Assembly (NCBI RefSeq): GCF_900177735.1
Contig: NZ_FXBB01000019.1
Span: 1 to 50,843, forward strand
Length of the DNA stretch: 50,843 nucleotides
Source: Dethiosulfovibrio salsuginis
Lineage (GTDB): Bacteria; Synergistota; Synergistia; Synergistales; Dethiosulfovibrionaceae
Direction: 5' to 3'
Every line of letters begins with the position of its first letter. Within the stretch, counting starts at the first letter, position 1. Below the pieces are notes generated by a model that had not been told where the DNA came from, ran no database searches, and was given only the letters and a program-made list of their open reading frames with translations. Made by a program: the position numbers and the translations under genes. Below, piece after piece: positions 22,821-32,308 of this stretch.

Positions 22821-23557
22821 ACGGCAGAAACTTTCATCGTTGGATAGGGGCGGCTCTCTGCCTTTCCCTGGGGTGGTGGATGTGGAGAGGTCTGGTCATC
22901 CCAGGGGACCCTTTCCTGTTCGGTCCTGCGGCCTACTACGTCAAAAACACCGCTTTAGACACCGGTGCCTCCAACATCGTGGCGGCCATACTGTTTGACT
23001 ATCGAGCTTTTGATACTCTAGGGGAGGCCACGGTCATATACACCACCGTCTGTGGCGTAGCCATGTTGTTCGCTAGAAGGAGACTCAAACGGTCGGGCTG
23101 GGGGCTTTCCTTTATAGTCAAGAGGGGAATGGGGATGATGGTCCCTTTCATGCTGGTTTATGCGGCCTCAATAGTGCTTATGGGACATTTAACCCCTGGC
23201 GGTGGATTCCAGGGAGGAGCGGTTTTCGCCACCGTTACGGTGCTCTTTTGCGTTATATACGGCTCTAAGTTCGAGGCTTCCAGGATAAGCCCTAAGGTAA
23301 AGGAGATAATAGAGTCCTCCGGGGCCATCCTTTTCTCCCTGGTAGGCCTTTGGGGTTTAGCTGTAGGGGCGGGATTCCTCTCCAACGTGAAATCTGGATT
23401 CCCATCTGGGGCCTTAGGGTCCCTCCTGAGCGGTGGGGCTATACCTATCCTGAACATCGCCGTAGGGATGAAAGTCGGTGCAGGACTATCGACGCTCTTT
23501 TACAGCATGATAAAGATTCTTGAGGACCCCGGTGAAGGTCCTCCTCCGGAGGTATAA
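22817..23557 (+). CDS. mrpB: Fused MbhE-like/MrpB antiporter subunit
   Basis: A 246-residue protein with two parts. Residues about 1-95 resemble MbhE (the C-terminal tail of MrpA): NIVAAILFDYRAFDTLGEATVIYTTVCGVAML. Residues about 96-246 are MrpB: RGMGMMVPFMLVYAASIVLMGHLTPGGGFQGGAVFATV and GGAIPILNIAVGMKVGAGLS. The MrpA subunit is therefore split here, with its tail fused to MrpB and its NuoL-like head absent from the start of the operon. It overlaps the previous gene by 4 bp. Confidence 0.88.
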   Translation: MNGRNFHRWIGAALCLSLGWWMWRGLVIPGDPFLFGPAAYYVKNTALDTGASNIVAAILFDYRAFDTLGEATVIYTTVCGVAMLFARRRLKRSGWGLSFIVKRGMGMMVPFMLVYAASIVLMGHLTPGGGFQGGAVFATVTVLFCVIYGSKFEASRISPKVKEIIESSGAILFSLVGLWGLAVGAGFLSNVKSGFPSGALGSLLSGGAIPILNIAVGMKVGAGLSTLFYSMIKILEDPGEGPPPEV

Positions 23558-23560
23558 GCG

Positions 23561-23896
23561 ATGATTCACGTAAGCTACGGCTGTGCAATAACCGTATTCT
23601 GTATAGGACTGTACACGCTGATAACGAAAAGAAACCTTTTTAAGACCGTCATAGGCCTTTCCATTATGGAGGGAGGGGTTCTGTTGTTCATGGTCACCTC
23701 CGGTTTTATCCCCGAGGCCGGGCCGCCTCTGTTGCCTATGGCAGGGGGATCGGTAAATCCCCTTCCCCACTCCTTCACCTTGACCGCCATAGTGATAGGG
23801 GCCAGCGATGTGGCCCTCGCTCTGGCCTACATAATAAAGATCCATCGTCACTACGGGACGGTGGACGTCGATAAAATCAGGGGGCTCAGAGGATGA
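23561..23896 (+). CDS. mrpC: Mrp-type antiporter subunit C (NuoK-like)
   Basis: A 111-residue, three-helix protein related to NuoK: IGLYTLITKRNLFKTVIGLSIMEGGVLLFMV with a buried acidic residue, and PHSFTLTAIVIGASDVALALAYIIKIHRHYGT. In respiratory complex I the NuoK subunit carries essential membrane glutamates. It precedes mrpD with a 4-bp overlap. Confidence 0.93.
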   Translation: MIHVSYGCAITVFCIGLYTLITKRNLFKTVIGLSIMEGGVLLFMVTSGFIPEAGPPLLPMAGGSVNPLPHSFTLTAIVIGASDVALALAYIIKIHRHYGTVDVDKIRGLRG

Positions 23897-25359
23897 ACCC
23901 TGTCCTGGCCATAATAGCCCCTCTCTCTGTGGGTTTTTTTGTCCCTCTCCTTCACCTGTTCAAAAAGAAATCCGTCGGTCCAGCGGTCATAGCCTCCGCT
24001 TTGGTCTGTTCCCTTATATCTCTCTCGGTGGCCCTCTCCGGCTGGAGCGGTGTCTCCGTCACCTTAGGGGGGTGGGGGCCGGAGCTCGGCATATCCCTGG
24101 TGGTAGATCGGCTTTCAGGGATCTTTCTCATCCTATCGGCCATAGGTGTCCCTATATCTCTGGCCTGCTCGATGGAGTCCTTTGGTTTTTCCCCTTGGAG
24201 ATTTTACGTCCTTTTCTTCCTTAATTGGGGGGCGGTCAACGGAATCATCCTCACCGGAGATCTGTTCAATATGTTCGTTTTTTTCGAGATCTTCTCCGTG
24301 GCGGCCTACCTACTGGTCTCCTATCCTCCTAGGTCATGGCAGGCGATGGAGGCGAGCTTTAAGTACCTCATATTCGGTACCGTAGGAGCTATGTTCCTCC
24401 TTATGGGCATAGCCTACACTTTCATGGCCACAGGACAGCTCAATATGGCTGTGCTATCCCAGCTTATAGGTTCTGTCCCTCCTGTGACCCTCTCGGTCAT
24501 AGGAGGTTGTCTGGTGGTCGGCCTTTTCGTAAAAAGCGGAACCGCCCCGACCCACTTCTGGCTGCCTGACGCTCACTCATCCGCCCAGACGCCCGTCAGT
24601 GCCCTGCTATCCGGCGTGTTGGTGAAGGCATCGGTCTACGCCCTGATAAGGATATCCTCTTTGCTGTTTTTCCCCGTTATCGGGGAGGTCTTTTCGGTCA
24701 TCCTCTTCTTTGGAACCTTGTCCTTAATCCTCGGACACCTTATGGCTTTCCAACAGGAGGACATAAAGAGGCTTCTGGCCTACTCCACCGTGGCTCAGAT
24801 AGGGACCATCCTCATCGGTGTAGGGTGTGGCTCCGCCTTAGGCATATCCGCCGCGGTGTACCACAGCTTTAACCACATGACCGCTAAAATGGGGTTGTTC
24901 CTCGTCGCCGGAGCCTTGGCGGAGGACCGGGCCAGCAGGGACATATCCCACATGAGAGGGCTATGGGCTCATAGGCCCCTTTTCGTGGCGGCTTTCGCCC
25001 TTTTTGCCGTATCTCTGGCGGGCATCCCTCCCTTCAGCGGTTTTATGAGCAAGTGGTTTTTGCTCCTCGCCTCTACTAGAGATGGCCATATCCTCCCGGC
25101 TCTGGCTATAGTGGCTGGAACGGTGGTCTCCACTGCCTATTACCTCAAGGTGCTGAGGGCGTTTTTCTCCCCCTCTGAGACCCCTGTCCCTCATCACAGG
25201 CCCAGGCCGGTTTCCGGCAGGCTTATAGCTCTGCTGTCGGTTCTCTGCGTCCTGCTGGCACTGGTGCCCCTTATCCCTGAGGCCAGAGATATCCTGTTCT
25301 CCGTAGGAGAATCGGCACTGGACGGAGAGGCTTATCGAACCGTAGTTTTCGGCGAGTAG
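23893..25359 (+). CDS. mrpD: Mrp-type antiporter subunit D (NuoN-like)
   Basis: A 488-residue polytopic protein of the NuoL/M/N family with about 14 helices. Conserved features are LFNMFVFFEIFSVAAYLLV (helix-5 Glu), VKSGTAPTHFWLPDAHSSAQTPVSALLSGVLVK (Lys, His and the broken helix), DIKRLLAYSTVAQIG, and IPPFSGFMSKWFLL (late Lys). It is one of the ion-translocating subunits. It is joined directly to three further family members downstream. Confidence 0.93.
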   Translation: MNPVLAIIAPLSVGFFVPLLHLFKKKSVGPAVIASALVCSLISLSVALSGWSGVSVTLGGWGPELGISLVVDRLSGIFLILSAIGVPISLACSMESFGFSPWRFYVLFFLNWGAVNGIILTGDLFNMFVFFEIFSVAAYLLVSYPPRSWQAMEASFKYLIFGTVGAMFLLMGIAYTFMATGQLNMAVLSQLIGSVPPVTLSVIGGCLVVGLFVKSGTAPTHFWLPDAHSSAQTPVSALLSGVLVKASVYALIRISSLLFFPVIGEVFSVILFFGTLSLILGHLMAFQQEDIKRLLAYSTVAQIGTILIGVGCGSALGISAAVYHSFNHMTAKMGLFLVAGALAEDRASRDISHMRGLWAHRPLFVAAFALFAVSLAGIPPFSGFMSKWFLLLASTRDGHILPALAIVAGTVVSTAYYLKVLRAFFSPSETPVPHHRPRPVSGRLIALLSVLCVLLALVPLIPEARDILFSVGESALDGEAYRTVVFGE

Positions 25360-25368
25360 GTGGGTTAT

Positions 25369-26745
25369 ATGCCCTTTAGAACCGATGACCTCTCTCTCGT
25401 CATGGTGGCCTTCGCCGTCTTTATGACCTTTTGTGTCTCAGTCTATAGGGGCCGACGAGGCCTGTTTTCGTCCCTTACACCCTGGATTTTCTGCGTTTTT
25501 GTATGTCTGTCTGCCCTTGCAGAGGACTGGCTTCTTTTCGTGATATTCATGGAGTTGTCCTCCTTTGCTCTGGTTTTCATCGTAGGGGAGAGGGACTGGA
25601 GGGCCGGGAGATTCTACCTCTACACCCAGCTGGCAGGAGGAGGGCTCCTTATGGTAGGTATCGCCCTCGGATCTGGACAGGGTTTTTCGATCCCTATGGG
25701 CCCCGTCCCTGAGACTGCTTTCCCTCTTTTTCTCTTTGGGCTAGGTATAAAAGCGGCCCTCCCTGGTCTTCATTTCTGGCTTCCCAGAACCTATAGCGAG
25801 GCCCCTGCGGAGGTAGGTGCCCTTTCCTCCAGCTGTGCGGTAAAGATGGGGCTATACGGGTTTTTCCGTATAGTACAGTCCGCCTCCCCTGTCCTTATGG
25901 GGCTAGGGGCTTTTATGGCGGTCTTCGGGGCGGTTATGGGGCCCTTGCAGCGGGATTCCAGGAGGCTTCTGGCCTACAGCACCTTGAGCCAGGTCGGCTT
26001 TATTGTCGCCGCTATCTCCACAGCGACCGAGCTAGGCAGGTTTGCCGCTATGGCCCATATCGTCTCCCACGGCCTGGCGAAAGGGCTTCTTTTTTTCTCC
26101 GCCGGAGGTTTGGAGAAAGCATGGGGCACCGGAGATTTAGGGCTGACCGGAAGGACGGTGGAGAGCCATCGGTGGATGTTTTTCCTCTTTCTTCTGGGAG
26201 CTCTATCTATGGTCGGATTCCCTCTTACCGCCGGAGGATGGAGCAAGGGGCTCGTAAAACAGTCTTTAGAGGGATATGGACCGGTTCTGATGGCCCTGAC
26301 CATTTCCGGTATCGGGACCTCCATTTCTCTGTGTAAAATGGCGTATTACGGCTTTTTAAGCCCCTTTTTTAAACGGAAAGGTTTGCCCGTCGAAGGGAAA
26401 GTCTCCTGTAGCGTCGGTTACTCTATGGCCCTCATATGCCTTGTGCTAGTATCTGTGGGCTTTATGCCTCCCTGTGGTTCCGTGGAGTTGTCCATAAACT
26501 CAGCTTTGCCCGCCCTATTAGGTCTTACGATCTTTACCTTGATGCCGGCGCCCTTCAGGCCAGTAGCCAGGCCTAAAGACGTGGAGGACTTGATTCCCTT
26601 TTTTCAAAAGCTCGCTTCCGACTTTGCCCTAAGGCTCAGAAAGAGGCACTCGGGAAATATCGGAGTTTATCTTTTTACACTGGCTATAGTTGCTTTTGCG
26701 ATTCTGAACTTCCTTCAGATTGGCGTAAATATCCTGAGACGCTGA
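25369..26745 (+). CDS. NuoL/MrpD-like proton-conducting subunit, tandem copy 1
   Basis: About 458 residues from ATG 25369. The same AGGTGG...TTATATG context starts copy 2, so the GTG at 25360 is not used. It has family motifs DWLLFVIFMELSSFALVF (Glu), GLGIKAALPGLHFWLPR (Lys, His), RRLLAYSTLSQVGF and LTAGGWSKGLVKQSL (Lys). The following broken-helix motif is degenerate: RTYSEAPAEVGALSSS where copy 2 reads RTHSQAPAEASALLSG, so the usual His is Tyr. The C-terminal tail PKDVEDLIPFFQKLA is shared with copy 2. It may be a diverged, partly altered pump subunit. Confidence 0.88.
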   Translation: MPFRTDDLSLVMVAFAVFMTFCVSVYRGRRGLFSSLTPWIFCVFVCLSALAEDWLLFVIFMELSSFALVFIVGERDWRAGRFYLYTQLAGGGLLMVGIALGSGQGFSIPMGPVPETAFPLFLFGLGIKAALPGLHFWLPRTYSEAPAEVGALSSSCAVKMGLYGFFRIVQSASPVLMGLGAFMAVFGAVMGPLQRDSRRLLAYSTLSQVGFIVAAISTATELGRFAAMAHIVSHGLAKGLLFFSAGGLEKAWGTGDLGLTGRTVESHRWMFFLFLLGALSMVGFPLTAGGWSKGLVKQSLEGYGPVLMALTISGIGTSISLCKMAYYGFLSPFFKRKGLPVEGKVSCSVGYSMALICLVLVSVGFMPPCGSVELSINSALPALLGLTIFTLMPAPFRPVARPKDVEDLIPFFQKLASDFALRLRKRHSGNIGVYLFTLAIVAFAILNFLQIGVNILRR

Positions 26746-26793
26746 TTCGTGATGTGAGAGCCTCCCCATTTCTGGATCGATAGGTGGTCTTAT

Positions 26794-28164
26794 ATGGTCT
26801 TCAAACTAGATGCTATTTCATCGGTGATGGTCGTCCTCGCTGTCTTTATGACCTTTTGTGCCTCCCTTTACGGAGGGCGGCGAACCGTTAATAGACTGGT
26901 CGCCCCCTGTCTTTTCTGCGTCTGCGCCTGTTTTGCGGCTATCTCGGAAGATTGGCTGGTGTTTATAGTCTTTATGGAGCTGTCCTCCTTTGCCCTTGTC
27001 TTTATGGTAGGGGAGAAAGACCGAGATACGGCCAGATTCTACCTCTACACCCAGCTAGCAGGAGGAGGGCTTCTGATGGTAGGCACCGCCCTCGGATCTG
27101 GGCAGGGTTTTTCCATCCCTATGGGGCCGGTCCCTGAGGCGGTTTTTCCCCTCTTCGTCGTCGGTTTAGGCGTAAAAGCGGCCCTTCCAGGCCTGCACTT
27201 CTGGCTTCCGAGGACCCATAGTCAGGCCCCTGCGGAGGCCAGTGCCCTCCTATCGGGGTATGCGGTAAAAATGGGTATATACGGTCTCTTCCGTATAGTC
27301 CAATCCACCTCAACCGTCCTCATGGGGCTAGGGGCTTTTATGGCGGTTTTCGGTGCGGTCATGGGGCCTTTACAGAGGGACGCCAAGAGGCTTCTGGCCT
27401 ACAGCACCTTGAGTCAGCTTGGGTTTATGGTAGCCGCTATCTCCACAGGAACCGAGCTAGGCAGGTTCGCCGCTATGGCTCATCTTATCTCCCACGGCCT
27501 GGCGAAAGGTCTTCTTTTTTTCTCCGCCGGAGCTCTGGAGAAGGTGTGGGGCACCAGGGATTTAGCTCTAACCGGAAGGACTGTAGAGGGGCACCGATGG
27601 ATGTTTTTGCTGTTTACCCTGGGAGTTCTCTCTATGGTCGGATTTCCCTTTACCGCTGGAGGGTGGAGCAAAGGGCTTGTAAAACAATCTCTAGATGGTT
27701 ATGGCCCGGTGCTGATGGCACTGACCATTTCCGGTGTCGGAACCTCCCTTTCTCTTTGTAAAATGGCATATTACGGTTTTTTAAGCCCTTTCTCGAGCCA
27801 GAAAGAGCTGCATACCGAAGGGAGTTTGCCCTGTTATGTAGGTTACTCCATGGCCCTTATCTGTGTCGTAATGATGGTTGTGGGGGTTACACCACACTGG
27901 GCTGTCATAGATTCCTCCGTGCAGTCCGCCCTGCCCGCCCTGTTGGGGCTTACGATCTTCACACTGATACCGGTGCCTTTCAGGCCTGAAACAAGGCCTA
28001 AAGACGTGGAGGATCTGATCCCTTTTTTTCAAGAGCTTGCTTTAGGATTTACACTAAAGTTGAGAAAAAGGCACTCAGGGAGCCTCGTTGTCTATCTCTT
28101 CGTTTTGGTATCTATGGCTCTGGCGGTTATAAGCGCGATTCATTTTGTCGCTAATATATATTAA
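26794..28164 (+). CDS. NuoL/MrpD-like proton-conducting subunit, tandem copy 2
   Basis: A 456-residue near-duplicate of copy 1; long stretches such as QLAGGGLLMVG and GSGQGFSIPMGPVPE are identical. It keeps the canonical RTHSQAPAEASALLSG, the helix-5 Glu in VFMELSSFALVF-type sequence, GLGVKAALPGLHFWLPR and GGWSKGLVKQSL. The ATG follows AGGTGG. Its stop codon abuts the palindromic element at 28165-28413, which separates it from copy 3. It probably arose by local duplication after copy 3 had already diverged. Confidence 0.88.
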   Translation: MVFKLDAISSVMVVLAVFMTFCASLYGGRRTVNRLVAPCLFCVCACFAAISEDWLVFIVFMELSSFALVFMVGEKDRDTARFYLYTQLAGGGLLMVGTALGSGQGFSIPMGPVPEAVFPLFVVGLGVKAALPGLHFWLPRTHSQAPAEASALLSGYAVKMGIYGLFRIVQSTSTVLMGLGAFMAVFGAVMGPLQRDAKRLLAYSTLSQLGFMVAAISTGTELGRFAAMAHLISHGLAKGLLFFSAGALEKVWGTRDLALTGRTVEGHRWMFLLFTLGVLSMVGFPFTAGGWSKGLVKQSLDGYGPVLMALTISGVGTSLSLCKMAYYGFLSPFSSQKELHTEGSLPCYVGYSMALICVVMMVVGVTPHWAVIDSSVQSALPALLGLTIFTLIPVPFRPETRPKDVEDLIPFFQELALGFTLKLRKRHSGSLVVYLFVLVSMALAVISAIHFVANIY

Positions 28165-28413
28165 GGGACCTCTGGAAACTCACCTTTGAGTCCCCTCGGA
28201 GAGACCGTCCCGCCTACGCCCTGTTTCGCCCAATCGTATACTCGACCTGCCTGTTCCGTACGAACCGCCTCGGAGGGCACGTCCTGTGCCCCCTCGGCTT
28301 GGGGCGACGTCCTGTCGCCCCATTCGTACTACACGACGGCATGTCGAGTATACGGGCTCAAATGGGCTACGTCGGAACGATCTCTCCGAGGATCAGAGTT
28401 TTTAGAGGTTCCC
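28165..28413. repeat. Palindromic dispersed element, copy 1
   Basis: A 249-bp non-coding element; a near-identical copy lies at 50474-50719. The ends are imperfect inverted repeats (GGGACCTCTGGAAACTC versus GAGTTTTTAGAGGTTCCC). Further inward, CCCTCGGAGAGACCGT pairs with the complement near 28381-28391, and CGTATACTCGAC with GTCGAGTATACG. The centre holds two hairpins with the same GTCCT loop: GGGCAC/GTGCCC and GGGGCGAC/GTCGCCCC. It has no transposase gene. It looks like a MITE-like or structured repeat. It starts immediately after the TAA of the upstream gene. Confidence 0.85.
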
Positions 28414-28443
28414 ATTAGACGATAAGGAAGGAACTTGCCGATA

Positions 28444-29835
28444 ATGATATTTCGTTACGACACGATCTCCCTCACTATGGTTTTTCTTGCTATATTCATG
28501 ACGACCTGCGCCATGGTCTACAGAGGAGACCGCTCCCCTGTGAGATCCGCTCCTCTTTGGACCTTCTGTCTCTTCGCCTGCATCGCCTGTCTGGCCTCGA
28601 ACTGGCTGGTGTTTACCGTCTTTTTGGAGCTATCCTCCCTCGCTTTGGCTTTCTCAGTGGGGGAAAAGGACAGGCCCACCGCCCGGTTTTACCTCTATAC
28701 CCAGATAGCCGGAGGTTCTTTGCTCCTCATGGCCACCGCTATGGCCTCCCTTTCCGGCTTGCCTGCCGTAGGCCCTGTGCCAGGAAATGCCCTGCCTTTT
28801 TTTCTCCTAGGGCTCGGGGTCAAAGCCGCCTTTCCCGGTCTTCACTTCTGGTTACCTAGAACCCACAGCCAGGCTCCTACGGAAGCCAGTGCCCTGCTAT
28901 CGGGCTACTCGGTGAAAATAGGAATATACGGTCTGATCCGGCTCATAGACGGTCCTTCCCCGGGACTGGTCTTTTTAGGGGCCCTAATGGCACTCTACGG
29001 GGTTTCTCAGGCCCTTATGCAACACGACGGGAAGCGACTGCTGGCCTATCACACCTTTAGCCAGCTGGGCTTTATGGTGGCCGCTCTAGGCACCGGTACC
29101 GATCTCGGTAGAATGGCCGCCCTTTTCCACCTCGTCGCCCACGGTCTATTTAAAGGACTTCTTTTCATGGGCGCCGGTAGCCTGGAAAAGGTCTACGGCA
29201 CCAGGGATCTCGGTCTCCTAGGCCGAGCGGCCAGGGACCTCCCCCTGCTTTTTGCCCTGTTTATCGTCGGAGCTACGGCGATAGCCGGATTACCCGGCAC
29301 AAGCGGCTACGCCTCAAAGGCCCTTATGAAAGCCTCCCTTTACCCCTACACTAAAGCTCTATGGGCTCTCCAGCTCGCCGGAATAGGAACAACCCTGTCC
29401 TTCTGTAAATTCTGCTATTACGGTTTTATTCGCCCAGCCAGGCCGACCAGGCCTGGGAGCCAACCTATTGGTTTTTTAAAGCCTTATCACCTGATCGCGA
29501 TGGCCGCTATGGCTCTGGCTACGCTGTTTATAGGCCTATTTCCCCATCTGATGCCCTTCTTCCCCCAGGGATTTGGAGCTCTATGGACGGAGAAGGGGCT
29601 GTTAGGAGGTTCTATACCGATTGTCGCTGGAGTAGGGGTGTTCTCCTTTTTCCCCGGTCTATTCTGTCCCAGAGAGGGCCATGTGCCCGATGTCGAGGAT
29701 CTTATCCTCCCTGCCTCCAGGCTACTTTCGTGGCCTCTCGGATTTTTGCGTCAGCTACACACAGGAAAGCTCAGGTTTTATATCGCCCTACTGACCGCCT
29801 GTCTCCTCTCCGCCTTCGGAGCTCTGTGGGTCTAA
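28444..29835 (+). CDS. NuoL/MrpD-like proton-conducting subunit, tandem copy 3
   Basis: About 463 residues from ATG 28444, 11 nt after AAGGAAGGA. TTG 28435 is in frame but too close to that site. It is more distant from copies 1 and 2 than they are from each other, but keeps VFLELSSLALAF (Glu), GLGVKAAFPGLHFWLPRTHSQAPTEASALLSG (Lys, His), KRLLAYHTFSQLGFM and GTSGYASKALMKASL (Lys). The tail HVPDVEDLILPASRLL matches the PKDVEDLIPFF tail of the other copies. It is the last gene of the antiporter operon; the following 103 bp show no clear terminator. Confidence 0.88.
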   Translation: MIFRYDTISLTMVFLAIFMTTCAMVYRGDRSPVRSAPLWTFCLFACIACLASNWLVFTVFLELSSLALAFSVGEKDRPTARFYLYTQIAGGSLLLMATAMASLSGLPAVGPVPGNALPFFLLGLGVKAAFPGLHFWLPRTHSQAPTEASALLSGYSVKIGIYGLIRLIDGPSPGLVFLGALMALYGVSQALMQHDGKRLLAYHTFSQLGFMVAALGTGTDLGRMAALFHLVAHGLFKGLLFMGAGSLEKVYGTRDLGLLGRAARDLPLLFALFIVGATAIAGLPGTSGYASKALMKASLYPYTKALWALQLAGIGTTLSFCKFCYYGFIRPARPTRPGSQPIGFLKPYHLIAMAAMALATLFIGLFPHLMPFFPQGFGALWTEKGLLGGSIPIVAGVGVFSFFPGLFCPREGHVPDVEDLILPASRLLSWPLGFLRQLHTGKLRFYIALLTACLLSAFGALWV

Positions 29836-29938
29836 AATCCCTATAGACCTGTTTAAATCGCTCTTTATGTTGTATCATTGAGGAAGTGGCTATTGTCAGA
29901 ATGTTTTATGTGTAGTTTTCTCGGAAGGGGGATGACCT

Positions 29939-32110
29939 GTGAATCAGTTTCTTTTCGACGATGAGGAAACTTTAGCTGTCTTTATAGATAAATTTCCCTC
30001 CATAATTATAATCCTAGACTCGGATACAGGGACGATCCTTGCCTGTAACCGGGCGGCTACCTCTTTCTACGGTTATCCCAGGGAAAAGCTTCTGTCTATG
30101 TCGATTTTCGATATAAACTGCCTTTCCAGAGAAGAGGTCGAGGGCGAGATCCGAATCGCCAGAGAGAGGGCTCAGAACTTCTTTCGGTTTCGTCACAGGA
30201 TATCCTCCGGCGATGTCAGGGATGTGGAGGTATATTCTATTCCGATAACCTTCAGAGGCAGATCCTGTATGTTTTCAATGATAAGGGACGTCTCAGAGAC
30301 CGTCGTAGTAGCCAGGCAGCTGGAGGACAGGACCAGACAGCTTAACTGCCTTCACCGTCTTTTTCACCTTTTTGAGGGGGTGTGCGACGATGTCGAGCTC
30401 CTATGTCGCCAGGTGGAGTTAACGGTAAAAGAGGCTATGCCCTTCAAGGACCGTTGTCAGGTCGTCGCTCAGGTTGGGGCTGTGGATCGAAGGTTGTTTG
30501 ATCATGATTCAGACAGCTTTATAGGGTATTACTCCATTCCCGGTAGACCTTCCGTCTCCGTCGAGGTCTCTTTGCCCGGTAGCGCCGACGGTGGATCGGT
30601 GTTCAGGGATCAGGAGAGAAAATTGGTCTCTATGGCCGCCGAATGGCTCGCTCGCTACCTTGAGAGAGTGACGGTTGTGAACGAGCTAAAGCTGTCGAAG
30701 GAGAAGACGGAAAAGTATCTCTCCATGGCAGGTGCTTTTTTTCTCGTTCTCGACATGAACGGAAAGATAATAGAGATAAACGAGAAGGGGTCGTCCATCC
30801 TGGGATACCCTAGAAATAGTTTGCTGGGGAGGTGCTGGTTCGATATCGCCGTCCCATCGGAGGAAAAAGAGGTCGTCAGAGGCTATTTTGAAAGCCTCTC
30901 CAGGGGATTCTCCGATTTTGAGGAAAACGTCGAAAGCCTTATAAGGGTTTTTGGAGGGGACAGGCGAACCATCAAGTGGAACAACTCGGCCATAAGGGAC
31001 CATACCGGAGAGATTCAGGAAATACTCTCCATCGGGATGGATATAACCGATCAGGTCAGTGCGGTGAAAAAAATCGAAAAACTGACCTTCAACGATCCTC
31101 TGACAGGCTTGTTCAATAGAAACTACATGGAGAAGATAAGGGATATCTTTTTCGTCCAGGAAAACCTCCCTATAGGCATAGTGATGGGCGACGTCAACGG
31201 TCTCAAACTGACTAACGACGCCTTTGGACACTCTGCAGGAGATGCCCTCCTCAGGGAGACTGGAGCCATGCTTAAAGGTTCCTGTAGGGAAAAGGACGTG
31301 GTTATCCGTTGGGGAGGGGACGAGTTTATAGCCCTTTTTCCCCGGACCGATCGAGCGGTACTGGCTAAAATATCGAAGAGGATAGACCGGCGTTTTTCCT
31401 GTTCCGAGGAAAAGCTCGATCAGCGGGCTCTGGCTCCCAGCCTTACAATAGGGACCGCCGTTATGGAGGACCTGGAGGACGGTTTTGAGGGGGCCCTGAA
31501 GCGAGCGGAGGATATGATGTATCAGAGAAAAATCCTGGCAGGTGCCTCGTGGAGGTCCTCTATTCTGGATTCTCTGGAGAGCATATTGAGAGAGAGGACC
31601 TCCGAAACCGCCGACCATATCGTCAGGGTTACCGAGCTCGCTAGATCCTTCGCCTATGCCCTCGATATGTCCGACGACGAGGTCGGAAGGCTGGAGCTTT
31701 TGGCCAGGCTCCACGATGTAGGGCTGATAGCCGTTCCGTCGGAGATATTGATGAAAGAGGGGACTCTGGACCACTCCGAATGGGCGGTTATCAAAAAGCA
31801 CCCCGAGGTAGGCTATCGTATAGCCAGGGGCACCTCCTCCGAGACCTCCTCCGTAGCGGACGAAATCCTTGCCCATCACGAAAGATGGGATGGGACCGGA
31901 TACCCTAACGGGCTGGAAGGGGAGGGCATTCCCCTTTTAGCCAGAATTTTAGCGATAGTCGATTCTTTTGACGTGATCACCCACGATCGTCCCTATCAAA
32001 AGGCCCGACCTCTGCCGGAAGCGATGGAGGAGATAGAGCGTTGTTCGGGCTCGCAGTTCGATCCCTATCTGGTGGCGGTGTTCCTCTCGATAACTAAGCT
32101 AGGCGGTTGA
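29939..32110 (+). CDS. PAS-PAS-GGDEF-HD-GYP cyclic-di-GMP signalling protein
   Basis: A 723-residue cytoplasmic regulator from GTG 29939, 7 nt after AAGGGGG. Domains in order: PAS (about 15-125, with ILACNRAATSFYGYPREKLL), a middle GAF-like segment (about 130-245), a second PAS (about 260-375, with IIEINEKGSSILGYPRNSLLG), GGDEF (about 385-530, with NDPLTGLFNRNYMEK and an intact WGGDEF), and HD-GYP (about 550-715, with RLHDVGLIAVPSEIL and HHERWDGTGYPNGLEGEGIP). Both the diguanylate cyclase and the phosphodiesterase motifs look intact, so it may switch between making and degrading c-di-GMP. No transmembrane segment is seen. It stands alone. Confidence 0.92.
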   Translation: MNQFLFDDEETLAVFIDKFPSIIIILDSDTGTILACNRAATSFYGYPREKLLSMSIFDINCLSREEVEGEIRIARERAQNFFRFRHRISSGDVRDVEVYSIPITFRGRSCMFSMIRDVSETVVVARQLEDRTRQLNCLHRLFHLFEGVCDDVELLCRQVELTVKEAMPFKDRCQVVAQVGAVDRRLFDHDSDSFIGYYSIPGRPSVSVEVSLPGSADGGSVFRDQERKLVSMAAEWLARYLERVTVVNELKLSKEKTEKYLSMAGAFFLVLDMNGKIIEINEKGSSILGYPRNSLLGRCWFDIAVPSEEKEVVRGYFESLSRGFSDFEENVESLIRVFGGDRRTIKWNNSAIRDHTGEIQEILSIGMDITDQVSAVKKIEKLTFNDPLTGLFNRNYMEKIRDIFFVQENLPIGIVMGDVNGLKLTNDAFGHSAGDALLRETGAMLKGSCREKDVVIRWGGDEFIALFPRTDRAVLAKISKRIDRRFSCSEEKLDQRALAPSLTIGTAVMEDLEDGFEGALKRAEDMMYQRKILAGASWRSSILDSLESILRERTSETADHIVRVTELARSFAYALDMSDDEVGRLELLARLHDVGLIAVPSEILMKEGTLDHSEWAVIKKHPEVGYRIARGTSSETSSVADEILAHHERWDGTGYPNGLEGEGIPLLARILAIVDSFDVITHDRPYQKARPLPEAMEEIERCSGSQFDPYLVAVFLSITKLGG

Positions 32111-32308
32111 TCCTCGGTGGTTAGGTAGTTCTCCGACTTTTATCCTGGGAGGTTCACAGCGACCTCTTTCGGTGGTATCATGCATCCCGTTTCTTGGAAA
32201 TACATCTGGGTTTTCGCTTACAAGCATTTTCAAGAGGCTTTATAACGCACCTTGCCGCGACCCCAATAGGGGCCCTCCGGTTCGGGAATCACTAGGAGGC
32301 GAAGGTTA

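Noticed and set aside
28186-28425. 79-codon ORF inside the palindromic element
   Set aside because: It has no ribosome-binding site, and in the second copy small indels break the frame; the element is non-coding.
21444-29835. Complex I or energy-converting hydrogenase operon
   Set aside because: No NuoB/C/D/I or hydrogenase large/small subunit genes are adjacent; only membrane antiporter modules are present.
30686-31879. 397-codon minus-strand ORF
   Set aside because: Lies wholly antisense to the GGDEF/HD-GYP gene, whose motifs are intact. No domain and no ribosome-binding site; shadow ORF.
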